Assembly: GCA_002005505.1 (NCBI GenBank)
Contig: KV908765.1
Coordinates: forward strand, 41,250-56,249
Length of the DNA: 15,000 nucleotides
From: Botryococcus braunii
Taxonomy: Eukaryota; Chlorophyta; Trebouxiophyceae
Reading direction: 5' to 3'
Positions 1 through 6,820 of this stretch are shown here, piece after piece (the first letter of the stretch is position 1; the number at the start of each line of letters is the position of its first letter). The notes below the pieces were generated by a model. The model searched no databases, was not told the DNA's origin, and saw nothing but the letters and a program-made list of their open reading frames with translations. The position numbers and the translations under genes are program-made.

Positions 1-155
1 GAGTATAGAGACACATGGCTCAGCCATCTCAGGGAAGAGTTAATGGCCTTGACACTGGACAGGAACATCCAGAGGAGGGTGTGATAATCCATGCTCAGAG
101 TCGATAACGATAACTCATCACATGAGTCTGACAATGATGATGATGTGCAGGAAGG
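1..155 (+). pseudogene. Broken linker of a copia pol, upstream of the reverse transcriptase frame
   Basis: This stretch should encode the acidic spacer between integrase and reverse transcriptase of a Ty1/copia polyprotein. Reading from an ATG at 91 gives an Asp/Asn/Ser/Glu-rich peptide that ends SDNDDDVQEG before a TGA at 157-159. The reverse transcriptase frame is a different one and opens after a TGA at 141-143, so one frameshift between about 141 and 157 separates the two. Before 91 all frames are interrupted within a few codons. No integrase, protease or gag is present in sense upstream, so the element enters the window already truncated or continues off its left edge. The acidic linker reading is an inference from composition and position. 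Confidence 0.4.
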
Positions 156-1904
156 GTGAGGGGTGGAACAAGTCGGTATGATCTAAGAGAGACACTTGCT
201 CAACCAGATAAGTATGTTCCATGTGCTTATCATGTAAAGGACAATCCATTACTAGGCGCAACAGAGGTTACACCACCCATGCAGAATGGAGCAAGAGAGA
301 AAGTCAACATTGCATCTAGAGATGTGAGGATTCCTAACGATTGGTTTGAAGCCAGGAATTCACCCCAATGGGTATACTGGCTGGAGGCCATGAACGAGGA
401 AATGGACTCCATCGAAGCGCATGAAACCTTTGAGTATTGTGACAAGCCATCACATGCAAAGGTAATCCCACTGAAGTGGGTTTATGCTATTAAAACTGAT
501 GGTTTTGGGGATGTAGTCAGGTTCAAGGCTAGACTTGTTGCTCAAGGATGCAAGCAACGGCCAGGAGTGGACTATTTTGAGACGTTTGCTCCAGTCAGCA
601 CTCACTCCTCCAGGCGTGTGCTTCTAAATTTGGCAAACGCAAATGGATGGAAGGTGCATCAGGTAGATATTAAAACTGCCTTTCTGAATGGATCACTAGA
701 AGAGGAAGTTTATGTTTCTCAGCCTCCTTGCTTTTTCAATGGTGATTCCAGTAAGGTATGTAAACTCCTGAAGTCACTGTATGGCTTGAAACAGGCCCCA
801 CGTGCCTGGCACAAGCGTTTAGTTGAAGAGCTGAACAAGTTTGGATTTAAGGCTTGCAAAAGCGATTCGTCCTTGTTCATTAACAAGGAGTCCCATGAGT
901 CACCTGTTTATCTGCTGACTTACGTGGATGATCTGTTAATTATTTGTAAGGAAGGTGAAACTATTGAGTGTGTGAAACAACAGCTCACTAGCATCTTTTC
1001 AATCCATGATTTGGGTGAGATAAAAGCATTTTTGGGATGTGAAATTAGAAAGGATGAATCTACTGGAAATCTCAAAATGACCAATGTGTTGAAAATTGAG
1101 AGACTGGTGGAGTATGGACTGCCGGCACAGGGGAAGGAAGTCAATACTCCAATGGCATATGGGTTTGTCTCTACGCAGAATCCTGAGCCACCACTAGGAA
1201 GGGCTGGTGAGCAGGTAGGAGCTGGCATGCCACTGCCAGAAGGTCACAGGTACCTTGAGCTCATTGGATCGCTACAATACCTTGCTACCACAACAAGGCC
1301 TGATATAGCTCAGGCAGTGGGGGTACTGAGTCGGTTCAGGGGGCAGCCTACGACTGCACACTGGAATGGGGCAATAAGGGTACTGAGGTACTTAAATTGC
1401 ACTAAAGAAATGGGCATCACATATACTAACTCGGGAGACAATGAGTTGGTGGGATATGTTGATGCAGATTTTGCTGGGGACCTCGATGGACGAAAATCAA
1501 CCACAGGGTTTATTTTTCTACTGAATGGGTCAGCTGTGTCTTGGTGCAGCAAGAAGCAGTCATCAGTTGCCACATGCACAGTGGAAGCTGAATTTGTTGC
1601 TGCCAGTGCAGCAGTGAAGGAGGTAATGTGGATGGGAGGTATGCTTGAAGAGCTTGGAGTAACAGTGAAGACTGTCAAGCTTTTCTGTGATAATCAAAGA
1701 GCAATTCAGCACTTGAAAAATCACATAGTGTCCAAATTCACTAAGCATATAAGCATCAGTTATCACTATGCACGTGAAAAAGTGGCTTGGGGGCAGATTG
1801 AACCTGTCTATATTGCTACGTCTGAAAACGTGGCAGATATGTTTACGAAGCCCTTAGCATCTGCCTTATTTGAGAAGCATAGGGCTAAGCTTGGAGTGTC
1901 TTAA
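156..1904 (+). CDS. Ty1/copia reverse transcriptase and RNase H (3' part of pol)
   Basis: This is a 582-codon open frame for the C-terminal half of a copia polyprotein. It would copy the element's RNA into DNA inside a virus-like particle. Numbering from 156, the RVT_2 fold starts near residue 60 (WLEAMNEEMDSI), runs through KWVYAIKTDGFGDVVRFKAR, has the first catalytic Asp in HQVDIKTAFLNG (D171), then SLYGLKQAPRAWH, and the YVDD box at 256-259. The connection GSLQYLATTTRPDIA is near 371-385. RNase H follows with GYVDADFAGD (D436), RKSTTGF, the TVEAEF acidic box (E477), CDNQ (D512) and NVADMFTKPL (D561). The frame ends at a natural TAA close to the polypurine tract. There is no internal stop, so this part decayed little. 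The first codon is GTG and is not a real start, because the frame is broken just upstream. Gag, protease and integrase are missing, so it is not an autonomous gene here. The family call is very secure; the lineage is not. Confidence 0.95.
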   Translation: MRGGTSRYDLRETLAQPDKYVPCAYHVKDNPLLGATEVTPPMQNGAREKVNIASRDVRIPNDWFEARNSPQWVYWLEAMNEEMDSIEAHETFEYCDKPSHAKVIPLKWVYAIKTDGFGDVVRFKARLVAQGCKQRPGVDYFETFAPVSTHSSRRVLLNLANANGWKVHQVDIKTAFLNGSLEEEVYVSQPPCFFNGDSSKVCKLLKSLYGLKQAPRAWHKRLVEELNKFGFKACKSDSSLFINKESHESPVYLLTYVDDLLIICKEGETIECVKQQLTSIFSIHDLGEIKAFLGCEIRKDESTGNLKMTNVLKIERLVEYGLPAQGKEVNTPMAYGFVSTQNPEPPLGRAGEQVGAGMPLPEGHRYLELIGSLQYLATTTRPDIAQAVGVLSRFRGQPTTAHWNGAIRVLRYLNCTKEMGITYTNSGDNELVGYVDADFAGDLDGRKSTTGFIFLLNGSAVSWCSKKQSSVATCTVEAEFVAASAAVKEVMWMGGMLEELGVTVKTVKLFCDNQRAIQHLKNHIVSKFTKHISISYHYAREKVAWGQIEPVYIATSENVADMFTKPLASALFEKHRAKLGVS

Positions 1905-1936
1905 ACAATGGGGTAAAATTAACTGACATATGAACC

Positions 1937-1946
1937 AAGGGGAAGA
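1937..1946 (+). promoter_or_regulatory. Polypurine tract of the copia element
   Basis: The purine run AAGGGGAAGA lies 32 bp after the pol stop codon and directly before the TGTTGGG that opens the LTR, with one T between. This is the normal site where RNase H leaves a primer for plus-strand DNA synthesis in copia elements. The position between pol and LTR is what makes the call; the motif itself is short. Confidence 0.8.
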
Positions 1947-1947
1947 T

Positions 1948-2419
1948 TGTTGGGTTTTGTGCTTCATTATGTCATGTTAATTTGAAGTAATTATGATTAG
2001 ATAAATAGCTGTGAGTTAACTTCACAGTTAACACAAGGTGAGGATGCCTTGACACTGGCTAATCAATCAGAAGGATAAACATTATATGGCTGTCGTCTAC
2101 TGTTACTTTTGTGGCTGAAAAACCATGCATTTACCTTTAATAAAAACGTGCATGAGAGTACTGTTAGGATAAGGGTCCAAAACCTCAAGTTCTGGACCAT
2201 TAGGGAGACAGGAAATCAGGAAAAGGGTCAGGAGTACTGCTGAATAGCGCAACCTTCACGCGCTGATCTGAGTATTGATAGGCTTAGAACCCGGAAGGAC
2301 AGGCAGTCATTCGCTCTCTAAAGGCTTGTTCAAGCCGTCTCCTGTTTGACTCGTCTGTTCTCTTATTGTCTTGCTTTCTCTTCTACTCACTGTGTGTGAG
2401 CAATTCCCTGAAAGCAACA
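1948..2419 (+). repeat. 3' LTR of the copia element (right end tentative)
   Basis: The left end TGTTGGG immediately follows the polypurine tract, the usual start of a copia LTR. The right end is placed at GCAACA (2414-2419), because TGTTG/CAACA would form the 5-bp inverted termini typical of the family and give a 472-bp LTR. No second LTR is in the window, so this end is a guess. Inside are an AATAAA (2139-2144), a GTTAAC pair at 2014-2032, and a pyrimidine-rich stretch from 2311. The 5' end of a transcript, inferred from the processed copy downstream, maps inside it at 2305, about 25 bp after an AT-rich GTATTGATA. No clear target duplication can be defined. Confidence 0.6.
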
Positions 2420-2429
2420 GTCTAATCTG

Positions 2430-2521
2430 GTAAGACTCCGGGTCATGACGGCCTCAGTTCGTTCACAGCCATGAGTGCTGAATATTGACTAGTTACTAAC
2501 ATAAGTGTGTTAATTCTACAG
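2430..2521 (+). other. Intron 1 (92 nt, GT..AG)
   Basis: The segment opens GTAAGACTCC, closes TAATTCTACAG, and has a perfect TACTAAC branch-site consensus at 2494-2500, 21 nt before the terminal AG. It is precisely absent between 2895 and 2896 in the second copy. Both the signals and the absence support a real spliceosomal intron. Confidence 0.85.
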
Positions 2522-2581
2522 ATTGTACACCAGTTCGACACCATTGAGTATGTGTGCCTGATTGAACTGGTGCAATATCTG

Positions 2582-2664
2582 ATAAGCCGGCAGTGTGACG
2601 TCTTGGTATTAGAGTAGTAATGTAGAAATCATGCAAGATACTAAAGGTGTTAGTGCGTTGACAG
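2582..2664 (+). other. Intron 2 (83 nt, AT..AG borders)
   Basis: The segment opens ATAAGC and closes GTTGACAG. A TACTAAA branch-like site lies at 2639-2645, about 20 nt before the AG, the same layout as intron 1. It is precisely missing between 2955 and 2956 in the second copy. The 5' dinucleotide is AT instead of GT. The simplest reading is a GTAAGC donor hit by G-to-A after the spliced copy was made; a genuine AT-AG intron is possible. The junction can slide by one base, but the alternative (GA..CA) is worse. Confidence 0.75.
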
Positions 2665-3020
2665 GATGATATACGTGTACGTATATTGATAATCTATATT
2701 TGATCTTTGACACCTTTGGATCTTGCAGGTGAGATTAGATAGTGTGTGTGTTCGTTCGTTCAACGTTGTAAGTCATTCGCTCTCTAAAGGCTTGTTCAAG
2801 CCGTCTCCTGTTTGACTCGTCTGTTCTCTTATTGTCTTGCTTTCTCTTCTACTCACTGTGTGTGAGCAATTCCCTGAAAGCAACAGTCTAATCTGATTGT
2901 ACACCAGTTCGACACCATTGAGTATGTGTGCCTGATTGAACTGGTGCAATATCTGGATGATATACGTGTACGTATATTGATAATCTATATTTGATCTTTG
3001 ACACCTTTGGATATTGCAGA

Positions 3021-3248
3021 TCACACACTGAAATTAGTGCGATCAGCCTTCAGCTGTGTAGACATCTTGGGATTGGAGGAGTTCATCGTGTATGCATACG
3101 AGCTGGCTGCAGTGCCTCCAGTGGTCTGTCCTGACTGTCCAGCTCCTGAGGAGGCCGTGCTGCCTCCTGCTGGTGTTGCCATAGTCTCTGTACTGCTGGG
3201 ATTACTTTCAGAAACCTTGATTTGGGAACGAGTTTGAGGTCTGGTCAT
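3021..3248 (-). pseudogene. Possible N-terminus of a copia gag, antisense within the retrocopy
   Basis: On the minus strand an ATG at 3248 opens a frame rich in Ser, Thr, Gly and Ala (about 75 residues) that ends in KMSTQLKADRTNFSV and then TGA at 3021-3023. Copia gag proteins commonly begin with a low-complexity Ser/Thr/Gly head followed by a motif of the type KL..D..NFSVW. Here the frame stops exactly where Trp would be expected, 1 bp from the boundary with exon 3. The match is by pattern only and short. The plus strand has an equally long open frame (2998-3237) that I do not recognise. If gag is correct, exon 4 of the retrocopied RNA is antisense to a copia element. Confidence 0.35.
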
Positions 3249-3477
3249 ACACTTCACTTGCTCTCACAGCGTTCAGCCTGACACAGCTGGTTTAAGTATA
3301 CCCTTCCGGCGTGCACCACAGCACTTTCAAGTATTCCACCCTTTCGAGGTCTAGCATGTACCCTTAATATGCAAGATATGCAAAATATTCTTCAGCAATT
3401 CAATTGCTTGACCACCCGGACCTACTGACTGTCTCACGACAACGACGACGGGTGATAATCTCAGGTCACTTCACGGG

Positions 3478-3501
3478 AAAAAAAAAAAAAAAAAAAAAAA
3501 A
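3478..3501 (+). other. Poly(A) tract of 24 residues
   Basis: An uninterrupted run of 24 A ends the retrocopy. It is the only A run of this length in the window and is consistent with a copied mRNA tail. Unique sequence resumes at 3502. Confidence 0.8.
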
Positions 3502-3705
3502 CTTCCCAAGATATTGAAGACTCTGTCCGTAGGCCTTCTGAGTGAATATCCAGTTGTTCCTTTTTTTCTTCTTCTTGCCGTCAGGCGAGTCCGTGGAAAA
3601 CCCAGTACAGATGCATCCGATGATGGCATGCACTCCTGTCTGCCCTTGGCTCAGCTGGAAGGGCGTGGGCCCATAACCTGTAAAAGGTTATGGGCAGTGG
3701 CGTAT
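3502..3705. other. Unassigned spacer with a perfect hairpin
   Basis: No gene is recognised. Bases 3669-3679 (GCCCATAACCT) and 3685-3695 are perfect reverse complements with a 5-base loop. A 117-codon plus frame opening with TTG at 3514 runs through this spacer and the following repeat, but it shows no known domain and crosses an intron-like segment, so I do not call it a gene. Confidence 0.4.
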
Positions 3706-3842
3706 CCTGTAAGCAAGCAGACAGGTCGTAAGTTCGTGCCTCTCCAGCTACAGTCCTTGACCACTGTCTGCTCTTTTAGACACATGCAACTGCATGAACA
3801 AGACTGGCATCCTTATGTGCCCAGTATCTTTCCAAACCAGTT
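3706..3842 (+). repeat. 137-bp direct repeat, copy A
   Basis: Bases 3706-3842 match 4039-4175 with only two substitutions and no gap. Inside lies an intron-like segment, 3709-3779 (71 nt), opening GTAAGC and closing CTCTTTTAG after a pyrimidine-rich stretch. The 63 bp after it could be an exon. The flanks on both sides differ between the copies, so the borders are sharp. The function is unknown; it may be a duplicated exon or a fragment of a mobile element. Confidence 0.9.
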
Positions 3843-4038
3843 CCGTTACATGTTGATCTGTCAATGAGCATCTACACACGGATAAGCTCCTGACGGCTGA
3901 AAGGAAGTACCTTCCTATACTCAATCAAGACTCCGTCCCTTAGCTGTTTGGGAGACTTGATTGTCCACTAAGATGGTTCACTTACAAACAAGCAATCAAA
4001 CATGAACACATTACCAATACACATCCTGCGTCACCGCA
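3843..4038. other. Spacer between the direct repeats, with two hairpins
   Basis: No gene is seen. AGGAAG (3902-3907) pairs with CTTCCT (3911-3916). CAATCAAGACTCC (3922-3934) pairs with 3951-3963 at 12 of 13 positions around a 16-base loop. Confidence 0.5.
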
Positions 4039-4175
4039 CCTGTAAGCAAGCAGACAGGTCATAAGTTCGTGCCTCTCCAGCTACAGTCCTTGACGACTGT
4101 CTGCTCTTTTAGACACATGCAACTGCATGAACAAGACTGGCATCCTTATGTGCCCAGTATCTTTCCAAACCAGTT
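4039..4175 (+). repeat. 137-bp direct repeat, copy B
   Basis: This is the second copy of the 3706-3842 unit, at 135/137 identity. The intron-like segment is kept intact at 4042-4112 with the same GTAAGC and TTTTAG borders, so this duplication did not pass through a spliced RNA, unlike the one at 2771. Confidence 0.9.
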
Positions 4176-4379
4176 GCTCGACTATGCGGTGATCGCAGCT
4201 TTAATAGTCCTTTCACGCTAACGCGTAATCTAAATCAGATTGTACCTTATGTTCGAAATAGACCTCATCCGAACGTGTCTTGAGGTACCTTATGTGGATA
4301 GTGGACCCGTATCCTAATAATGTACATTTGAAGATCACCTAAAGCACAAGGCATTCTATAATGTATGTTCACAACTCAA
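4176..4379. other. Unassigned spacer
   Basis: I see no gene or strong structure. The only repeat noted is GTACCTTATGT occurring twice within about 50 bp (near 4244 and 4285). Confidence 0.4.
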
Positions 4380-4955
4380 CAGAGATCGATGTGAAGAGGT
4401 GGGATCGAACTGGGATTCGACCACAGAATCCCACCCAAGTGGGAACGAAGTGGGATCTCCCGACAGCTGCCAGGGATCGAAGTGGGATTGAAGTGGGACC
4501 TAGGGACCGAACTGGGATCGAAGTGGGACCAATTTCGTTCTGCCAGTGTTGATCCCACCTGAATCCCACTTTGATCCCACACGTTTGCTGAGATCAACTT
4601 GGGATCAAGTAAAACAGTTCCCACTTTGATCCCACCTGAATCCCACTTTGATCCCAGCAAACATGTGGGATCAACTTGGGATCAAGTAAAACTGTTCCCA
4701 CTTTGATCCCAGATTGATCCCGGATCAAAGTGGGATCAAGAAAATCGATCCCAAAACGTTTCAAAACGGACATTTTGATCCCACTTTGATCCCACAACTG
4801 AAATCTCAGATCGATCCCAGATTGATCCCAGATTGATCACCTCCGATCCCACATTGATCCCGGGAATTTCCGCACTTGGGGGATCGAAGTGGGATCGAAG
4901 TGGGACCACATGCAATAATGGGATCGAAGTGGGATCGATTTCGTTCTGCCAGTGA
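4380..4955. mobile_element. GATCCC-motif cluster, possible CACTA/EnSpm subterminal region
   Basis: I count about 26 GGATC or GATCC cores, usually in an 11-bp unit like GATCCCACTTT or its complement GTGGGATCGAA. They lie in blocks of alternating orientation: forward to about 4530, reversed to about 4865, forward again to 4940. Two 77-bp tandem units start at 4551 and 4628, and a third begins at 4705. Bases 4514-4548 and 4920-4954 are near-identical (2 mismatches in 35), and both end ATTTCGTTCTGCCAGTG. On the minus strand that reads CACTGGCAGAACGAAAT followed by the motif array. CACTA/EnSpm transposons end in CACTR and carry many short subterminal motifs in both orientations for transposase binding, so this is a candidate non-autonomous end. 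No opposite plus-strand CACTG terminus and no transposase were found. Open frames here on both strands are by-products of the repeats. Confidence 0.5.
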
Positions 4956-5069
4956 AGGACAAATATTTTGTGCAGTTTTTTGGAGGTCCACCGTTTTGAC
5001 GAATTGATTGGCAAAATGTGGGAATTTGTAGAGGGATAGTGGCCCCTTTGGAATCAGTAGTACTAAAAT

Positions 5070-5104
5070 AGCTCATAGAGTACTGATTCAGTACTCTATG
5101 AGCT
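5070..5104. repeat. Perfect 17-bp palindromic hairpin
   Basis: Bases 5070-5086 (AGCTCATAGAGTACTGA) and 5088-5104 are exact reverse complements around one T. The pairing resumes with AAAA/TTTT after one mismatch (5065-5068 with 5106-5109). It could be the core of a fold-back element or extrude as a cruciform. The T run after it is not evidence of a bacterial terminator in this eukaryotic context. Confidence 0.85.
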
Positions 5105-5775
5105 CTTTTTGAGATATGAGTTTGTGCCTGCCCCGGACTTGTGTACTTGACAAAATTAGCCGTGCGTGCCGGCGTGGCAGGTTGACTGATTGATTCGAAA
5201 AGGGGGGCCACTTTTCGACAGCACCACACACAAGCGCAGTAAGTACGTTCCAAGAAAGACACCCTTCATGTTGTGTGAATAGGGCTACTGATTGCGTGTT
5301 CTTAGTTTAAAGCGCACTCCTTCTTCCCTCGCATCTGTACACGATTTTCACAAGTTGACACCGTTTTCGCTAGAAAAGCTCGCGTTTTGCAGCATATTGC
5401 TTGGGCTTTCTTGTTGATAGATTTGAGAAGCAATTTTGTGTCAGGGGTGGGTGGCAAGGGAAGGACCTGAGCTCCTTTGAGTGCCTCTGTGGGGGCCGGG
5501 GAAAAGCGGTTTGTCCTTTGGCACGGGAGGCTCGGACTAGGTGGTGTTTTGTTGGACTAGGGCTCCTACAGTTGAGAGCTGCAAATCAGGGGGCCATCTT
5601 TAATTAGGCATATAAGAAAGCACACGGCTGCAAACAGAAATACAAGCTCACCGTGAGGTAGCCCAACGAACAGCCTTGACAATACATTAAACTTGGGTGA
5701 ATCCCATGCCTGGCACATGCGCTATAGCACTTTCCCTCGAAGGCAGTGTTGCACAAAATTTTTGCCCTTGGGTGA
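5105..5775. other. Unassigned stretch upstream of the LINE fragment
   Basis: No gene is recognised. TCGAAAAG (5195-5202) and CTTTTCGA (5211-5218) form an 8-bp stem around a G-rich loop. A 68-codon plus frame at 5401-5607 has no known domain and is compatible with chance. Confidence 0.4.
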
Positions 5776-6492
5776 GATGTCCTTCTTTGTGAGCTAGGCA
5801 TCCGCCCACTGCGACATCAATGGTTGAAGCGCATGGCAACGTTTTGGAATTCTCTTTGTGACCTCCCAGAGGATAACATGTATGCGAGTATTCTTAGGGA
5901 CTCATGCTACTATGGAGTCACAACACATAGTTCAACTTGGGCAGGGTCGTTCATGCGTGCCTTGAGAAAACTTGGGTACCCCTATCCGGTGGACTGTCAT
6001 AGTCCTCATGAGGTGGACATAAATACTTTCAGGGCAATACTCACTAATGTCCAGCGGCTCTCGGATGAGGGATTGCGAATCTCTCCTAGACTAGCACCTA
6101 AGGACCCCCAATTATGCACTTATCTTCGATGGTTTGCCCGAACAAGGCCGATTCAACGTGAAATACTGTTTTCTGTGCCACTTAGTGTTAGGCGCGTTAG
6201 GCAATTTTTTAAGTTTCGTCTTGGAGTCCATGACTTACCTATAGATGTAGGAAGACGCACCCATATCCCCCGTTCAGAACGTTTTTGTGACATGTGTGGC
6301 ATAGCGGTGGGGGATGAGCATCATTTTGTGTTTCATTGCCCTGCACTTGCTCAGGTTCGTGACCGCTATCCACATTTGTTTTTGTCCCACTCGTGGTCAC
6401 TACGTAATTTCATCCGGCAAGAGGATCAGGTTGCGGTTATTAACTTTATATTTGATGCATTCCAGGCCCGTCAAGTCTGTCAGCGGCGGTGA
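5776..6492 (+). pseudogene. C-terminal part of a LINE (non-LTR) ORF2, 5' truncated
   Basis: The frame opens after a TGA at 5773-5775 with [19 protein letters not shown], the ELG..PL..W motif found just downstream of the reverse transcriptase domain in many LINE ORF2 proteins, and runs 239 codons to a TGA at 6490-6492. A thumb-like region with conserved Trp follows, then [12 protein letters not shown] and a C-terminal zinc knuckle CDMC-x8-H-x4-C (residues 155-172 counted from 5824). This knuckle is a standard ORF2 C-terminal feature and probably helps bind the element's RNA or target DNA. The endonuclease and reverse transcriptase catalytic domains are absent, so the copy is 5' truncated, the common fate of LINEs. 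No Met start is expected. It lies in the same orientation as the copia and gypsy pieces. LINE identity is secure; the clade is not. Confidence 0.8.
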
Positions 6493-6669
6493 CTTGGCCA
6501 TTTTTTCTTTTTCATTTTCATTATCCAGGTATTAGTATTGGTTATCTTTGTTATCTCATAATATTCTTTCAACTAGGTTCTCATATACCGTTGGTTTATT
6601 CGTTAACATCTCATCAGGCCCTTTGGGCTGGGTTGATGTAATTCTTTCTTTACAAGAGTGGGGTAAAAA
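6493..6669 (+). mobile_element. Probable LINE 3' UTR and tail
   Basis: The stretch is T-rich, without open frames, and contains a small GGCCCTTTGGGCT hairpin at about 6618-6630 and a TGTAAT. It ends near a six-A run at 6664-6669. LINE 3' UTRs often carry a terminal hairpin recognised by the reverse transcriptase. The end and any target duplication could not be fixed. Confidence 0.45.
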
Positions 6670-6820
6670 AGACCAGCCCAATGTTCAGGGACCCAAACCC
6701 AAATGTTTCAAGCAATAAGTCACACCCGGCGAGCGGCCAGCTGGCGACCCACAGCCGCCGCAATGATGAAACTGACCCGACGAATGACAAAATACCCCTC
6801 CACATCTTCTTGAGCAATGA

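Larger units (their letters stand above)
2305..2728 (+). ncRNA. Unspliced exons 1-3 of an LTR-initiated transcript
   Basis: Three blocks, 2305-2429 (125 nt), 2522-2581 (60 nt) and 2665-2728 (64 nt), recur contiguously at 2771-3019 without the two intervening segments. The blocks are therefore exons and the gaps are introns. Exon 3 ends TTGCAG and is followed at once by GTGAGA, a strong 5' splice site, exactly where the similarity between the two copies stops. So a third intron probably starts at 2729 and the rest of the gene is not visible downstream. No long reading frame runs through the joined exons, so this may be a non-coding leader. The first exon begins inside the copia LTR and runs past its tentative right end. 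The transcript could be the element's own leader or a read-out transcript using the LTR as promoter. Confidence 0.7.
2771..3501 (+). pseudogene. Processed (spliced, polyadenylated) retrocopy
   Basis: Bases 2771-3019 equal exons 1, 2 and 3 of the upstream copy joined without introns, with one difference in 249 positions (C at 2722, A at 3013). A fourth block, 3020-3477, follows and ends in 24 consecutive A residues at 3478-3501. A shared 5' start, loss of introns at consensus splice sites and a 3' poly(A) are the hallmarks of reverse-transcribed mRNA. The copy is very young, judged by its identity. I could not find a target-site duplication between the sequence before 2771 and that after 3501, nor an AATAAA close to the poly(A), so a LINE-type insertion is not proved. 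Only 42 bp separate it from the unspliced copy, which is unusual. Confidence 0.75.

Noticed and set aside
46..2058. 13-bp repeat GCCTTGACACTGG at 46-58 and 2046-2058
   Set aside because: One short match without similarity in the flanks; the exact 2000-bp spacing looks accidental.
2604..2614. TGGTATTAGAG resembling a tRNA-Met primer-binding site
   Set aside because: It differs from the TGGTATCAGAG consensus by one base, but it lies inside intron 2, about 185 bp after the tentative LTR end and with no LTR terminus just before it.
2430..2664. Introner-type intron gain into the upstream copy
   Set aside because: The two introns share no sequence, lack terminal repeats or target duplications, and the intron-free copy carries a poly(A) tract, so loss through RNA fits better.
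3514..3867. 117-codon plus-strand frame
   Set aside because: No Met start, no domain, and it reads through an intron-like segment; most of it lies in a duplicated unit.
3706..4955. CRISPR array
   Set aside because: The direct repeats are too few and too long, and the GATCCC motifs are overlapping, bidirectional and without regular spacers; the window is eukaryotic.
4361..5014. Repeated Gly-Ile-Lys-Val-Gly or Ser-Ile-Pro-Leu-Arg-Ser peptides in the GATCCC cluster
   Set aside because: Similar open frames exist on both strands and follow from the 11-bp DNA motif, so no protein is supported.
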